A stretch of DNA of 64,000 nucleotides from Serratia nevei. Its GTDB lineage: Bacteria > Pseudomonadota > Gammaproteobacteria > Enterobacterales > Enterobacteriaceae. Position 1 is the stretch's first letter, and every line of letters starts with the position of its first letter. The position numbers were made by a program, and so were the translations under genes. The stretch is taken from assembly GCF_037948395.1 (NCBI RefSeq), contig NZ_CP149940.1:3906001-3970000 (forward strand). The letters are read 5' to 3'. Positions 49,499-60,219 of this stretch are shown in pieces. A model generated the notes under the pieces. That model saw only the letters and a program-made list of their open reading frames with translations. It had not been told where the DNA came from and did no database searches.

Positions 49499-51279
49499 GG
49501 TTTTTCCAGAATTTACAAAATGATGGTATCTCCCCACGCGCGCAGATCCGCCTGCTGGACAACACCTTCATGCGGCTGGTATTCAGTTTCACCGCCGTGC
49601 CTTTCGTCGGCATCCCGTTCGCCATCTGGATTTATTTGCTGGGTGATGAACTCGGCCCAACCATTACCTGGATCATCGTTTACCTGCTATGCGCCGTGGC
49701 GATCCGAATATGGCACCGCCGCTACCTGCATGAGGCCAAAGAAAATGATGAAGACGCCGTGCTGCGCCGCTGGCTGCCGCGCATTAATAAGGTGGCGTTT
49801 ATTCACGGACTGGGGATCTCATCACTCTATTTAATTACGCCGCAGACCCATAACTTTGACTTTTTTCTGCTGCTCAATATCAGCATCGCCGCGATCGTCG
49901 CCGCCAACGCAACGCATCTGACGCCGGTTATCAGCACCTTTACCCGCTTTTTCTTCGCTTCCTGGGGGCTGCTGAACCTCGGCATCATCTGCCGGCTGGA
50001 AGACGTGATGTTCATCGTGCTGATGCTGAACTTGCTGTACGGCTTCGCCATTTACCGCCACGCGTTAACCTCACATGCGTTCTTTATCCAGCAGGCGTTG
50101 CTCGAGGAACAAAGCTCGCGCCTGGCGGAGCAGTTCCGCCAGGCTAAAGAGGAGGCGGAACAGGCGCTGCTGGACAAGAACCAGTTCCTGACCACCGCCA
50201 GCCACGATCTGCGCCAGCCGGTGCACGCCATGGGCTTTCTGATCGAAGCCATCATCCACAAAAACCGCGACGACAGCCTGACGCCGCAGCTGCTGGATCT
50301 GCAGCAGAGCGTGCGTTCGGTGCATTTGATGTTCAATTCATTGCTCGATCTCAGCAAGATCGAATCCGGCAACGTGCGCACCGCCGCCACCCATGTGGAT
50401 ATCGGCGCCCTGCTCGACTCGGTGATCACCCTGTTCCGCGAAGAGGCCAACAGCCGCGCCCTGGCGCTGCGCACCTGGCGGCCCAAACGGCGCATCAGCG
50501 TGATGGGCGACCCGCTGCTGGTGCGGCAATCGCTGATTAACCTGATCCAAAACGCCCTGCGCTACACGCAGCAGGGCGGCGTGTTGATCGCTATCCGCCC
50601 GCGCGGCGCCGAGTGTCTGGTGGAAGTGTGGGACACCGGCGTGGGCATCGCCGACGAAGAGAAAAGCAAAATCTTCTCCCCTTACTACCGCCCCGAGCTG
50701 GCGTGGAAAATCGACAGCGCCGGCCACGGGCTGGGGCTGGCGGTGGTGGCGCGCTGCGCCAAGCTGATGAAGGTGAAGTACGGCATGCACTCGGTCGAAG
50801 GCAAAGGCTCGCGCTTCTGGATGCGCTTCACGCAATACATCGGCGAAGACAAAGCGCCGGAAGCCGCAGCCGCCTACGACAACACCGCCACGCCGATCCG
50901 CTATGCGCCGCTGCGCGGCGCCTGCCTGGTGGTGGACGACGATCCCTTGGTGACTTCCGCCTGGGAGAGCCTGATGAGCACCTGGGGCATCACCGTGCGC
51001 TGCGCGGCCTCCGCCGAGGAAGCCTTCGCCATTGTCGAGGACGGTTTTACGCCGTTCGCCGTGCTGTGCGACCAGCGCCTGCGTTCCGGCGAGAGCGGTT
51101 TCGACATCCTGAAAGCGCTGTTCGAACGCCTGCCGGACGTGAGCGGCGCGATGGTCAGCGGCGAGTTCAACTCGCAGATATTGCAAGAGGCCGAGCAGGA
51201 AGGCTATCTGGTGCTGCGCAAACCGCTGGAGCCGGCCAGGCTGCATGCGCTGCTGACGCAGTGGGGGGCGGCATCTTAG
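49495..51279 (+). CDS. Hybrid sensor histidine kinase / response regulator
   Basis: A 594-residue kinase: six or so N-terminal membrane helices (residues about 25-190) with no large periplasmic loop, a coiled-coil linker, HisKA with His237 in TTASHDLRQPVHAMGFLIEAI, HATPase with NLIQNALRYTQQGG and GHGLGLAVVARCAKLM, then a receiver domain with Asp526 in FAVLCDQRLRSGESGFDIL. The DLRQPVHAMG box is typical of a kinase group frequent in Burkholderia and Pseudomonas. Signal unknown; a membrane-embedded sensor is likely. Target genes may include the neighbouring autotransporter. Confidence 0.92.
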   Translation: MRFFQNLQNDGISPRAQIRLLDNTFMRLVFSFTAVPFVGIPFAIWIYLLGDELGPTITWIIVYLLCAVAIRIWHRRYLHEAKENDEDAVLRRWLPRINKVAFIHGLGISSLYLITPQTHNFDFFLLLNISIAAIVAANATHLTPVISTFTRFFFASWGLLNLGIICRLEDVMFIVLMLNLLYGFAIYRHALTSHAFFIQQALLEEQSSRLAEQFRQAKEEAEQALLDKNQFLTTASHDLRQPVHAMGFLIEAIIHKNRDDSLTPQLLDLQQSVRSVHLMFNSLLDLSKIESGNVRTAATHVDIGALLDSVITLFREEANSRALALRTWRPKRRISVMGDPLLVRQSLINLIQNALRYTQQGGVLIAIRPRGAECLVEVWDTGVGIADEEKSKIFSPYYRPELAWKIDSAGHGLGLAVVARCAKLMKVKYGMHSVEGKGSRFWMRFTQYIGEDKAPEAAAAYDNTATPIRYAPLRGACLVVDDDPLVTSAWESLMSTWGITVRCAASAEEAFAIVEDGFTPFAVLCDQRLRSGESGFDILKALFERLPDVSGAMVSGEFNSQILQEAEQEGYLVLRKPLEPARLHALLTQWGAAS

Positions 51280-52109
51280 CGGGCCAGATGACGCAGCAGG
51301 CCTTCAAGGTTACGCTCCCCCTCCGGGGTTTGCGCACCGGCCTTCAGCCCGCCGCGAATCAACCGCTCCGCGGCCGGGCGTGCGAACAATCCCGCCCAGG
51401 CGTCGTGCTCGCGATAAAAACCGGCCTGCAGATCCGGCGCAGGCATCGCCTGTTTGGCCGCCGCAATCACGCCCGCAGGCAATGCCGCGATGTTGCGCGC
51501 TAACCGATCGACGAAATCATCAAGCTCGGCGGCAGGCAAGGCGCGGTTAATCCAGCCGTAGCGTTCTGTGGTAGCGGCATCGAAAAGCTCGGCGCCCAGG
51601 ATCGCCTCCAGAGCGCGGCCGCGCGTCATTCGGCTCGTCAGGTACTGCGTCGCGCCACCGCCGGGCGTAATGCCCATCAAGGCCTCGCACTGGGCCAGTC
51701 CCGCCGTTTCCCGTGCAGCGAAAGCCATATCGGCCGCCGCCACAAACTCGGCGCCACCGCCGCGCGCCAACCCGGCCAGCTTAACGAGAGTGACCTGCGG
51801 CTGGCTGCGCAGCAGTTCGCCAAACGCCTGGAACGGATTAAGCCCCTCCGGCGCGTTGCTAGCCAGTTCATCGAAAGCGTGCGGCTCATCGATCAAGGTC
51901 ATATCGACATGAGCAATAAAGAACGCTGGGTTCGCGCTCTGGAACACCAACACGCGCGTATCCGGATCGTCACGCACCGCGAGCAATAAACGGCTGATTT
52001 CCGACATCAGCGCCACATCAAGCACGTTTACCGGTGGGTTATCGATAGCGATCGTCATCACGCCGTGCGCATGAGACAGCCTGAGTTTGCTGAAATCTGT
52101 ATCTGTCAT
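51276..52109 (-). CDS. Enoyl-CoA hydratase/isomerase family protein
   Basis: A 277-residue crotonase-fold protein. VMTIAIDNPPVNVLDVALMSEI opens the fold; the oxyanion-hole segments are NPAFFIAHVDMTL and LAGLARGGGAEFVAAADMAFA, followed by ALMGITPGGGATQYLTSRM. It binds an acyl-CoA; substrate and reaction cannot be told. It is divergent from an HxlR-type regulator and its end overlaps the kinase stop by 4 bp. Confidence 0.88.
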   Translation of the reverse strand: MTDTDFSKLRLSHAHGVMTIAIDNPPVNVLDVALMSEISRLLLAVRDDPDTRVLVFQSANPAFFIAHVDMTLIDEPHAFDELASNAPEGLNPFQAFGELLRSQPQVTLVKLAGLARGGGAEFVAAADMAFAARETAGLAQCEALMGITPGGGATQYLTSRMTRGRALEAILGAELFDAATTERYGWINRALPAAELDDFVDRLARNIAALPAGVIAAAKQAMPAPDLQAGFYREHDAWAGLFARPAAERLIRGGLKAGAQTPEGERNLEGLLRHLAR

Positions 52110-52231
52110 CTCAATGTCCTTTTACCTGGGGTACAAGTGCGGGTTATTCGTGCCCTGTTTCAAATGGTATACTTTGCATACCTGGCGTCAATTACGCACC
52201 TTAAGCATCCCAGGGATGCAGGAGGATACCG

Positions 52232-52594
52232 ATGGATAAGACCGATGTTGTTTACCGCGCCGACTGCCCAAGCCGCATCGTGCTCGATCAGATTGCCGAT
52301 AAATGGTCCATGATGGTGCTGGAAGTGCTGCGCGAGCCGCAGCGTTTCAACGCCATCAAGCGCCGTTTGGATGGCGTCACGCAACGCGTGCTGACCCAGA
52401 CACTACGCAAGCTGGAACGCAACGGCATGGTGCATCGCAAAGTGTTGGACGGGCGGGTGCTTGGCGTCGAGTATTCGCTGACGCCGCTCGGCAAATCCCT
52501 GCAGGGGCCGTTCTCGGTACTGTTCGACTGGACGTTAGGGAATATTGAGGCGATTCAGGAGTGCCAGCGCAAGTATGATGAGCAGGACGGGTGA
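52232..52594 (+). CDS. HxlR-family winged-helix regulator
   Basis: A 120-residue regulator: CPSRIVLDQIADKWSMMVLEVLREPQRFNAIKRRLDGVTQRVLTQTLRKLERNGMVHRKV is the family core, with Cys12 before the first helix at the usual sensing position. GGAGGATACCG precedes the start. Divergent from the crotonase gene, which it probably controls. A weak hairpin CGAGGG/CCCTCG (about 52628-52647) follows. Confidence 0.9.
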   Translation: MDKTDVVYRADCPSRIVLDQIADKWSMMVLEVLREPQRFNAIKRRLDGVTQRVLTQTLRKLERNGMVHRKVLDGRVLGVEYSLTPLGKSLQGPFSVLFDWTLGNIEAIQECQRKYDEQDG

Positions 52595-52798
52595 TGCGAT
52601 CCCCAAAGTCTTTCACTTGCAGGTAAACGAGGGTTAGGCAGCCCTCGGGCTATCAGGGCATGATGAGACGCTTAAACAACAACTGCTGGATATCCTGATG
52701 GTGTGACAATGGAGTCAATACAGTGCCTTACGGTACGCGTGTGCTCAAAGGCCACCTGCTGTTCCAATGCAATCCCTTAATGTTGAGCACTGTAATGC
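52595..52798. other. Intergenic region with no recognised gene
   Basis: The 204 bp left of the antitoxin remnant hold only short open frames. One plus-strand stretch reads GLSGHDETLKQQLLDILMV before a stop (about 52645-52703), possibly the end of a lost gene. Nothing firm. Confidence 0.3.
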
Positions 52799-52954
52799 TT
52801 AAAGCCCATCCAACAGCTGTTCCTTCGAGAACACACGCCCTTCCGCTTTATCCTTCTCTGACAGCATCAGCAATTTCAGCAGAGCAATGGCGTTCTCTCG
52901 CTCCTGCAACTGCTCATAGGATTCTATAACGTAGTTGATGGTCTCTACTTTCAT
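52799..52954 (-). pseudogene. Internally deleted Phd/YefM-family antitoxin remnant
   Basis: A 51-codon open frame starting MKVETINYV, the typical start of Phd/YefM antitoxins, joined directly to IESYEQLQERENAIALLKLL and ending KAEGRVFSKEQLLDGL, the typical C-terminal toxin-binding part. About 35 residues between them, most of the DNA-binding domain, are missing in frame. GGGGATACG precedes the ATG, so the short protein may still be made. No toxin gene is found downstream. It is either a decaying antitoxin or a mini-antitoxin. Confidence 0.65.
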
Positions 52955-53073
52955 CGTATCCCCAGGCGCTATCAATCATACCAAGGTCTGAACATAGGCC
53001 ATATTTCGACCACAAACAATGTTCGGCTTTACCCAAGGCTGGAAGCATGGCGGAAAAGATATGGCCAAATAAA

Positions 53074-53100
53074 GAAAAACCCCCTGTAAAAACAGAGGGT
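53074..53100 (-). terminator. Terminator of guaBA
   Basis: Minus strand hairpin ACCCTCTGT / ACAGGGGGT (one mismatch) followed by a T run, 48 bp beyond the guaA stop. Confidence 0.8.
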
Positions 53101-53147
53101 CTTAGTCACTACGGCCTAGTTACGAACAGGCTGCAGGAAGTGTTAAA

Positions 53148-54725
53148 TCACTCCCACTCGATCGTCGCCGGCGGCTTGCCGCTGATGTCGTACACCACGC
53201 GGGAGATGCCGTTCACTTCGTTGATGATGCGGTTGGAGACGCGGCCGAGGAAGTCATACGGCAGGTGTGCCCAGTGCGCGGTCATGAAGTCGATGGTTTC
53301 TACCGCACGCAGGGAGACCACCCAGTCGTATTTGCGGCCGTCGCCCATCACGCCGACCGAACGCACCGGCAGGAACACGGTGAACGCCTGGCTGACTTTG
53401 TTGTACAGGTCGGCCTTGTGCAGCTCTTCGATGAAGATGGCGTCGGCGCGGCGCAGCAGATCGCAGTACTCTTTCTTCACTTCGCCCAGCACGCGCACGC
53501 CCAGACCCGGGCCCGGGAACGGGTGACGGAACAGCATGTCGTACGGCAGGCCCAGCTCCAGGCCGATCTTGCGCACTTCGTCTTTGAACAGCTCTTTCAG
53601 CGGCTCGACCAGGCCCAGCTTCATCTCTTTCGGCAGGCCGCCCACGTTGTGGTGCGACTTGATCACGTGCGCTTTGCCGGTGGCGGAAGCGGCGGATTCG
53701 ATCACGTCCGGGTAGATGGTGCCCTGCGCCAGCCATTTCACCTGCTCTTGCTTGCAGGCTTCTTCGTCGAACACTTCAACGAACACGCGGCCGATGATTT
53801 TACGCTTGGCTTCCGGCTCGTCCACGCCCGCCAGCGCGGTCAGGAAGCGATTTTCCGCCTCAACGTGCACGATGTTCAGGCCGAAGTGGTCGCCGAACAT
53901 TTCCATCACCTGCTTGGCTTCGTTCAGGCGCAGCAGACCGTTGTCGACGAACACGCAGGTCAGGCGTTTGCCGATGGCGCGGTGCAACAGCATCGCGGTC
54001 ACGGAGGAGTCGACGCCGCCGGACAGGCCGAGGATCACGTGGTCTTCACCCACCTGCTCGCGGATGCGCTCGACCGCATCTTCGATGATGGTGGCCGGGG
54101 TCCACAGGGCTTCACACTGGCAGATATCCAGTACGAAGCGCTCCAGCATGCGTTGGCCCTGGCGGGTGTGGGTCACTTCCGGGTGGAACTGCACGCCGTA
54201 GAAGCGTTTTTCTTCGTTGGCCATAATGGCGAACGGGCAGGTGTCGGTGCTGGCGATGGTCACGAAGTCGGACGGGATCGCGGTCACTTTGTCGCCGTGG
54301 CTCATCCACACGTCCAGCAGCGGTTTGCCGGCCGGGCTGATGGCATCTTCGATGTCGCGCAGCAGCGCGCTCTCTTTGACGATTTCCACCTGCGCATAGC
54401 CGAACTCGCGTTCGTTGGAACCCTGCACATGGCCACCCAGCTGCATCGCCATGGTCTGCATGCCGTAGCACACGCCCAGCACCGGCACGCCGGCGTTGAA
54501 CACGTAGTCCGGGGCGCGCGGGCTGCCGGCTTCGGTGGTGCTTTCCGGGCCGCCGGACAGGATGATGCCGCTTGGGTTGAATTCGCGGATCTGCTCTTCG
54601 CTAACGTCCCAGGCCCACAGTTCGCAGTAAACGCCGATTTCGCGCACGCGGCGGGCGACCAGTTGGGTGTATTGCGAACCGAAGTCCAGTATCAGGATGC
54701 GATGCTTATGGATATTTTGTGTCAT
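53148..54725 (-). CDS. guaA: GMP synthase (glutamine-hydrolysing) GuaA
   Basis: A 525-residue enzyme, same length as E. coli GuaA. N-terminal class I glutamine amidotransferase with Cys86 in VLGVCYGMQ and the His/Glu of [12 protein letters not shown]-pyrophosphatase P-loop [17 protein letters not shown]-terminal dimerisation domain ending KPPATIEWE. It aminates XMP to GMP. The start at 54725 begins [18 protein letters not shown]. It follows guaB with a 102-bp gap as in the enterobacterial guaBA operon. Confidence 0.97.
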   Translation of the reverse strand: MTQNIHKHRILILDFGSQYTQLVARRVREIGVYCELWAWDVSEEQIREFNPSGIILSGGPESTTEAGSPRAPDYVFNAGVPVLGVCYGMQTMAMQLGGHVQGSNEREFGYAQVEIVKESALLRDIEDAISPAGKPLLDVWMSHGDKVTAIPSDFVTIASTDTCPFAIMANEEKRFYGVQFHPEVTHTRQGQRMLERFVLDICQCEALWTPATIIEDAVERIREQVGEDHVILGLSGGVDSSVTAMLLHRAIGKRLTCVFVDNGLLRLNEAKQVMEMFGDHFGLNIVHVEAENRFLTALAGVDEPEAKRKIIGRVFVEVFDEEACKQEQVKWLAQGTIYPDVIESAASATGKAHVIKSHHNVGGLPKEMKLGLVEPLKELFKDEVRKIGLELGLPYDMLFRHPFPGPGLGVRVLGEVKKEYCDLLRRADAIFIEELHKADLYNKVSQAFTVFLPVRSVGVMGDGRKYDWVVSLRAVETIDFMTAHWAHLPYDFLGRVSNRIINEVNGISRVVYDISGKPPATIEWE

Positions 54726-54827
54726 GTGAGGCGAATTCCAGCAACAAGAGAAAAAGAGCGAAAATGTGTGTTTCGGGATGGGGCTTAACGCCCCATCCCG
54801 GCCTCTCACTCAGGAGAGGTTAAGGCA

Positions 54828-56291
54828 TTAGCCCATGCGGTAGTTCGGCGACTCTTTGGTGATGGTCACGTCGTGCACGTGGCTTTCCTGAATGCCGGCG
54901 CCGCTGATGCGCACGAACTCAGCCTTGGTGCGCAGATCGTCGATGGTGGCGCAGCCGGTCAGGCCCATGCAGGAGCGCAGGCCGCCCATCTGCTGGTGCA
55001 CGATGGCTTTCAGCATGCCTTTATAGGCCACGCGGCCTTCGATACCTTCCGGCACCAGTTTGTCGGCGGCGTTATCGGTCTGGAAGTAACGGTCGGAAGA
55101 GCCTTTGGACATCGCGCCCAGCGAGCCCATGCCGCGGTAAGATTTGAACGAACGGCCCTGATACAGCTCGATTTCGCCCGGGGATTCTTCGGTGCCCGCC
55201 AGCATGGAGCCGACCATCACGCAGGATGCGCCCGCGGCGATCGCTTTGGCGATGTCGCCGGAGAAGCGGATGCCGCCGTCGGCGATAACCGGAATACCGG
55301 TGCCTTCCAGCGCTTCCACCGCGTCGGCGATGGCGGTGATCTGCGGTACGCCCACGCCGGTCACGATGCGGGTGGTACAGATAGAGCCAGGGCCGATACC
55401 GACTTTCACCGCGCTCACGCCGGCTTCAGCCAGCGCTTTGGCGCCCGCTGCGGTCGCGACGTTGCCGCCGACGATCTGCAGATCCGGGTATTTGGCGCGG
55501 GTTTCGCGGATGCGCTGCAACACGCCTTCGGAGTGGCCGTGCGATGAGTCGATCAGCAGGACGTCAACGCCTGCCGCCACCAGCGCGTCAACGCGCTCTT
55601 CGTTGCCGGCGCCGGCGCCGACCGCCGCGCCCACGCGCAGACGGCCGTGCTCGTCTTTACAGGCGTTCGGTTTGCGTTCCGCTTTCTGGAAGTCTTTAAC
55701 GGTGATCATGCCCAGCAGGTGGAAGCTGTCGTCCACCACCAGCGCTTTTTCTACGCGCTTTTCGTGCATCTTCTGCAGCACCACGTCGCGCGCTTCACCT
55801 TCTTTCACGGTGACCAGGCGATCTTTCGGCGTCATGACCGCGGTGACCGGCTGGGTCAGATCGGTCACGAAGCGCACGTCGCGGCCGGTGATGATGCCGA
55901 CCAGCTCGTTGTCTTCGGTGACGACCGGATAACCGGCGAAGCCGTTGCGCGCGGTCAGCTCTTTCACTTCCTGCAGCGTGGTGGCCGGGGTAACGGTCTG
56001 CGGGTCGGTGACTACGCCGCTTTCATGCTTCTTCACGCGGCTGACTTCTTCAGCCTGGCGCTCGATAGACATGTTTTTGTGGATGAAGCCCAGGCCGCCT
56101 TCCTGCGCCAGCGCGATGGCCAGGCCGGATTCGGTAACGGTATCCATGGCTGCGGACAGCATAGGGATGTTCAGGCGGATGGTTTTGGTCAGTTGAGTGC
56201 CGAGCTCTGCGGTGTTAGGCAGAACCGTGGAGTGGGCTGGAACCAGGAGGACGTCGTCAAACGTCAGAGCTTCTTTAGCGATACGTAGCAT
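54828..56291 (-). CDS. guaB: IMP dehydrogenase GuaB
   Basis: A 487-residue TIM-barrel enzyme (E. coli 488) with two inserted CBS domains (about residues 95-200) and the catalytic cysteine in [15 protein letters not shown]; the flap motif [18 protein letters not shown] is intact. It oxidises IMP to XMP with NAD, the committed step to GMP. The start at 56291 begins [16 protein letters not shown]. Promoter lies in the 170-bp region shared with divergent xseA. Confidence 0.97.
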   Translation of the reverse strand: MLRIAKEALTFDDVLLVPAHSTVLPNTAELGTQLTKTIRLNIPMLSAAMDTVTESGLAIALAQEGGLGFIHKNMSIERQAEEVSRVKKHESGVVTDPQTVTPATTLQEVKELTARNGFAGYPVVTEDNELVGIITGRDVRFVTDLTQPVTAVMTPKDRLVTVKEGEARDVVLQKMHEKRVEKALVVDDSFHLLGMITVKDFQKAERKPNACKDEHGRLRVGAAVGAGAGNEERVDALVAAGVDVLLIDSSHGHSEGVLQRIRETRAKYPDLQIVGGNVATAAGAKALAEAGVSAVKVGIGPGSICTTRIVTGVGVPQITAIADAVEALEGTGIPVIADGGIRFSGDIAKAIAAGASCVMVGSMLAGTEESPGEIELYQGRSFKSYRGMGSLGAMSKGSSDRYFQTDNAADKLVPEGIEGRVAYKGMLKAIVHQQMGGLRSCMGLTGCATIDDLRTKAEFVRISGAGIQESHVHDVTITKESPNYRMG

Positions 56292-56461
56292 GGGCAATAT
56301 CTCACCAGGGTGGGCTGTGAAAAAGATAAAATATTGCCGCGGCATTATACAGAGCGGAATCGGTTGCCTCCAGCACTTTCTTACAAAAAGTCTTGATTAC
56401 CTTTTTCAGCCATGTAGTATCGACCAATTAAGTGATTGTTTTGAAATTTGATCTGGGTCAC

Positions 56462-57838
56462 ATGTCGCTACCTGTTTCGCCTTCCATTTTTACCGTAAGC
56501 CGCCTCAATCAGACGGTTCGCCAACTGCTGGAAATGGAAATGGGGCAGATTTGGCTCTCCGCCGAGATCTCCAACCTCTCCCAGCCCGCCTCCGGCCACT
56601 GGTATTTCACGCTGAAAGACGACCACGCCCAAGTGCGCTGCGCAATGTTCCGCAACAGCAACCGCCGCGTCACCTTCCGGCCGCAAAACGGCCAGCAGGT
56701 CCTGGTGCGCGCCAGCATCACGCTGTATGAACCGCGCGGCGACTACCAGCTGATCGCCGAGAGCATGCAGCCCGCCGGCGACGGCCTGCTGCAGCAACAG
56801 TTCGAGCAGCTGAAACAGCGCCTGAGCGCCGAAGGGCTGTTCGATCAGCAGTTCAAGCAGCCGCTGCCCGCCCCGGCCAAACGCGTCGGGGTGATCACCT
56901 CCGCCAGCGGCGCGGCGCTGCACGATATTCTGCAGGTCTTGCAGCGGCGCGATCCGTCGCTGCCGATCGTCATCTACCCCACCTCGGTGCAGGGCGCAGA
57001 AGCGCCGATGCAGATCGTGCGCGCCATCGAGACCGCCAACCGCCGCGACGAATGCGACGTGCTGATCGTCGGCCGCGGCGGCGGTTCGCTGGAGGATTTG
57101 TGGAGCTTCAACGACGAACGCGTGGCGCGGGCGATCTTCGCCAGCCGCATTCCGATCGTCAGCGCCGTCGGCCATGAAACCGACGTCACCATCGCCGACT
57201 TCGTCGCCGATCTGCGCGCGCCGACCCCTTCCGCCGCCGCCGAACTGGTCAGCCGCAATCAGCTTGAGCTGTTGCGCCAGCTGCAGTCGCAGCAGCAGCG
57301 GCTGGAGATGGCGATGGATTACTACCTGGCGCAGCGCCAGCAGCAGTTCACCCGCATTCACCACCGTTTACAGCAGCAGCATCCGCATCTGCGCCTGGCA
57401 CGTCAGCAGACGCTGCTGTTCAAGCTGCAGCGCCGGATGGAAGACGGCATGCAGCAACAGCTGCGCCTGGCCGCCCGCCGCAGCGAACGCGCCCAGCAGC
57501 GGCTGGCGCAGGTGCAGCCGCAGGGCCGCATTCACCGCTACCAACAGCGCGTACAGCAGCAGGAATACCGCCTGCAGCAGGCGATGGAGCGGCAGCTCAA
57601 CGCCTACCGCCAGCGCTTCGGCGTGGCCTGCAGCCAACTGGAAACCGTCAGCCCGCTGGCGACGCTGGCGCGCGGCTACAGCGTGACGCAAACCCCGCGC
57701 GGCGAGCTGCTGAAAACCACCAAGCAGGCGCAGGTCGGCGAACTGCTGAAAACCCGCCTGCAGGATGGCTGGGTGGAAAGCGAGGTGAAAACCATCACCG
57801 TCGCCAAGAAGCCGCGCAAGAAACGCGCGGCCGAGTAA
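56462..57838 (+). CDS. xseA: Exodeoxyribonuclease VII large subunit XseA
   Basis: A 458-residue nuclease subunit (E. coli 456). N-terminal OB fold ([26 protein letters not shown]), catalytic domain with [21 protein letters not shown] and [26 protein letters not shown], then a long glutamine-rich coiled coil (about 270-400) that binds XseB, and a C-terminal segment with LARGYSVTQ. It degrades single-stranded DNA from both ends. Divergent from guaB as in E. coli. The start at 56462 begins [15 protein letters not shown]. Confidence 0.96.
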   Translation: MSLPVSPSIFTVSRLNQTVRQLLEMEMGQIWLSAEISNLSQPASGHWYFTLKDDHAQVRCAMFRNSNRRVTFRPQNGQQVLVRASITLYEPRGDYQLIAESMQPAGDGLLQQQFEQLKQRLSAEGLFDQQFKQPLPAPAKRVGVITSASGAALHDILQVLQRRDPSLPIVIYPTSVQGAEAPMQIVRAIETANRRDECDVLIVGRGGGSLEDLWSFNDERVARAIFASRIPIVSAVGHETDVTIADFVADLRAPTPSAAAELVSRNQLELLRQLQSQQQRLEMAMDYYLAQRQQQFTRIHHRLQQQHPHLRLARQQTLLFKLQRRMEDGMQQQLRLAARRSERAQQRLAQVQPQGRIHRYQQRVQQQEYRLQQAMERQLNAYRQRFGVACSQLETVSPLATLARGYSVTQTPRGELLKTTKQAQVGELLKTRLQDGWVESEVKTITVAKKPRKKRAAE

Positions 57839-57841
57839 CCC

Positions 57842-60208
57842 CTACTCCAGCATAAAACGCTCGCCCGGTTCGCCGTTTACCCACAGCGCGCGCGTCTCGC
57901 CTTCCGGCAGGCTGAGCGCCAACGTGCGCCAGGCCGGGCGGAAACGCCCTTCCGTCGTGATATCCAGCATGATGCGCTGATTGTCGCAGCGCATTTCCCA
58001 GCGCAGCCACAGCGCATCGCCCTGCCGCCAGCCGTCGCTTTCACCGTCGTCCTCAAACAGCAGCCCGCTGCTTGCACCGCAGCCCTTGAGCGGAAACAGC
58101 CGCAGCTCGCGCCGATCGTCGGCGGCCACGTCCACATGCGCCAACCGCTGCGACAGCGGCAGCGCCGCCCCGGCGCGCACCAGCAGCGGCAGACGCTCCA
58201 GCGGCGCCGCCAGCGTCACCGTCTGGCCGCCGCCGAACCACTGGCCGCTGTAGAAGCAGTACCAGCCTTCGCCGTTGTCCGGCAGATACACCGAACGCCG
58301 GCGCTGCCCCGGTTCCACTACGCTGGCCACCAGCAGATCGCGGCCGATCAGAAAATCGTCGTTCTCGCCGAAGGTGCGCGCATCCTGTTCATGATCGAGG
58401 AAGGTCGGGCGCAGCATCGGCTCGTCGTCGGCACAGGCCTGCCATAACAGGGTGTAGAAATACGGCAGCAGCCGGTAACGCAGGTTGATCGCCTCGCGCA
58501 CCGCCGGGGTGGCGGCCGGGTACATCCAGGGCTCGTTGACCGTGGCGTCGTCGTTCCAGGAATGAATGGTGAAACGCGGATGCATCACGCCGTTTTGCAC
58601 CCAGCGCACCAGCAGCTCCGCATCCGGCTTGTCGCCGGAGAAGCCGCCGACGTCGTGGCCGAGGTTATACAGCCCGGACAGGCTCATGCCCAGCCCCATG
58701 CGGATGTTGTAGCGCAGCGTCTGCCAGCTGGTGCGGTTGTCGCCGCTCCAGGTCTGCACGTAGCGCTGCATGCCGGCGCAGCCGGAGCGCGAGATCAGGT
58801 ACGGCCGCTTCTGCGGCGCGAAGCGCTGCTGGGCCTCCATCGAGGCGCGCATCATCAGCAGCGGCATCACCGGGCGGATGTGCTTGATGGCGATCGGCCG
58901 CCCGAAGCCGTGGCAGCGCGCTTCGCCGTCCCACACTTCGTACTCGTTGTTGTCGTTCCAGGTCGAATCGATGCCCATCTCCAGCAGCTGCTGCGTGACA
59001 CCCTGCTGCCACCAGCGCACCGCCGCCGGGTTGGTGAAGTCGAGGTGCGATCCCTCATCGTCCCAGAAGCTGGAGCGCTCGGGCGCGTCGCTTTGCGAAT
59101 CGCGGATAAACAGCCCCTGCGCCGCCACCGCCTGATACTGCGGGTGATCCTGCAGCAGGCACGGTTTGATGTTGGCCGCCAGCCTGAGACCGGCGTCGTG
59201 AAACGCCTGGCTCAATTGCTTGGGCTGCGGCACCTTGTCGTAATTCCAGTTGAACACGTAGCGCTTGTTGTTGATCGAGGTGTAGCCCGACGACAGCTGG
59301 AAGGAGTCGCAGGGAATGGCGTGTTGACGGCACAGCGCGATGAACTGCTGCAGCTGCTGCTGGGCATCCGGCGCGTCGGTGTAGTGCATGGTCGAGCCGC
59401 TGTAGCCCAGGCTCCACTTCGGCCCGAAGTGGGTGCGGCCGGTCAGGCGCACGAAGGCCTTGGTGACGTCCACTACCTTCGGCCCGAGGAACAGGTAGTA
59501 ATCCAGATCGCCCGCTTCGGCCTGATAGCGGCGATAGGCCGCGTGGTAGTTGTCGATCTCGTTGCCCAGATCCAGCCAGCAGCTGCTCAGGTTGTCGTAG
59601 AACAGGCCGAAGCTCGCCTCCGGCCCGCGGGTGATGGTAAACGGAATGTGTTTGTACAGCGGGTCGGTGCTGGCGGCGTTGTAGCCCATCGCGTCCAGAT
59701 TGCGCATCTCGAAGCGGCGGCCGGTGCGTTCCAGATCGCCGGCTTTTTCCCCCAGGCCGTAATAGCGCTCATCGGCGAAACGGCGCTGGTAGTGCGCCAC
59801 GCCGTCGCCGTGCGCATTGAGCAGGTAGGCGCTGGTCGGCCGGTCCGCCGCCAGCGGCCGCCACTCGCCGGCGGCGTTGCAGTACGCCCATTCCAGCCAC
59901 AGCGGCTGATGCACCGTTACGCGCAGACGCGGCGTGCTGACCACCAGCCGATCGCCCTCCTGGCGCAGCTGATAGCCCGGCAGGCTGAAGCCGGCGACGC
60001 TGAGCCGATCGCGCCCCTCCCAGGGCACATCCTCCTGCGGCGCGATGCTCCAGGTGCGATCCAGCGCCAGCTCGCCCTCACGTTTGATCAACACGCGGAA
60101 CAGATCGTTTTCCAGCACGTACAGGCAGAAACGGTGGCGTTCATCGACCAGCAGCTCAACGTGGTCGGCATGCTGCGCCGCCAACGTCCAGTTTTTCAAG
60201 GTTTTCAT
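57842..60208 (-). CDS. Glycoside hydrolase family 31 alpha-glycosidase
   Basis: A 788-residue retaining alpha-glycosidase. The N-terminal beta-sandwich includes RRFADERYYGLGEKAGDLERTGRRFEMRNLDA; the TIM barrel carries the nucleophile Asp in GIDSTWNDNNEYE and the acid/base Asp in TWSGDNRTSW; GHDVGGF and HPRFTIHSW follow. Substrates in this family include maltose, isomaltose, xylosides and sulfoquinovosides; this one cannot be assigned. Start at 60208 follows GTGGAATGCTT; a second ATG lies 6 bp upstream. It lies 11 bp after a permease gene and shares the LacI-type regulator upstream. It is cytoplasmic (no signal peptide). Confidence 0.92.
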   Translation of the reverse strand: MKTLKNWTLAAQHADHVELLVDERHRFCLYVLENDLFRVLIKREGELALDRTWSIAPQEDVPWEGRDRLSVAGFSLPGYQLRQEGDRLVVSTPRLRVTVHQPLWLEWAYCNAAGEWRPLAADRPTSAYLLNAHGDGVAHYQRRFADERYYGLGEKAGDLERTGRRFEMRNLDAMGYNAASTDPLYKHIPFTITRGPEASFGLFYDNLSSCWLDLGNEIDNYHAAYRRYQAEAGDLDYYLFLGPKVVDVTKAFVRLTGRTHFGPKWSLGYSGSTMHYTDAPDAQQQLQQFIALCRQHAIPCDSFQLSSGYTSINNKRYVFNWNYDKVPQPKQLSQAFHDAGLRLAANIKPCLLQDHPQYQAVAAQGLFIRDSQSDAPERSSFWDDEGSHLDFTNPAAVRWWQQGVTQQLLEMGIDSTWNDNNEYEVWDGEARCHGFGRPIAIKHIRPVMPLLMMRASMEAQQRFAPQKRPYLISRSGCAGMQRYVQTWSGDNRTSWQTLRYNIRMGLGMSLSGLYNLGHDVGGFSGDKPDAELLVRWVQNGVMHPRFTIHSWNDDATVNEPWMYPAATPAVREAINLRYRLLPYFYTLLWQACADDEPMLRPTFLDHEQDARTFGENDDFLIGRDLLVASVVEPGQRRRSVYLPDNGEGWYCFYSGQWFGGGQTVTLAAPLERLPLLVRAGAALPLSQRLAHVDVAADDRRELRLFPLKGCGASSGLLFEDDGESDGWRQGDALWLRWEMRCDNQRIMLDITTEGRFRPAWRTLALSLPEGETRALWVNGEPGERFMLE

Positions 60209-60219
60209 AAGCATTCCAC

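Noticed and set aside
52723..52929. Plus-strand open frame of 68 codons
   Set aside because: Shadow of the Phd/YefM-like frame on the minus strand; no ribosome site or domain.
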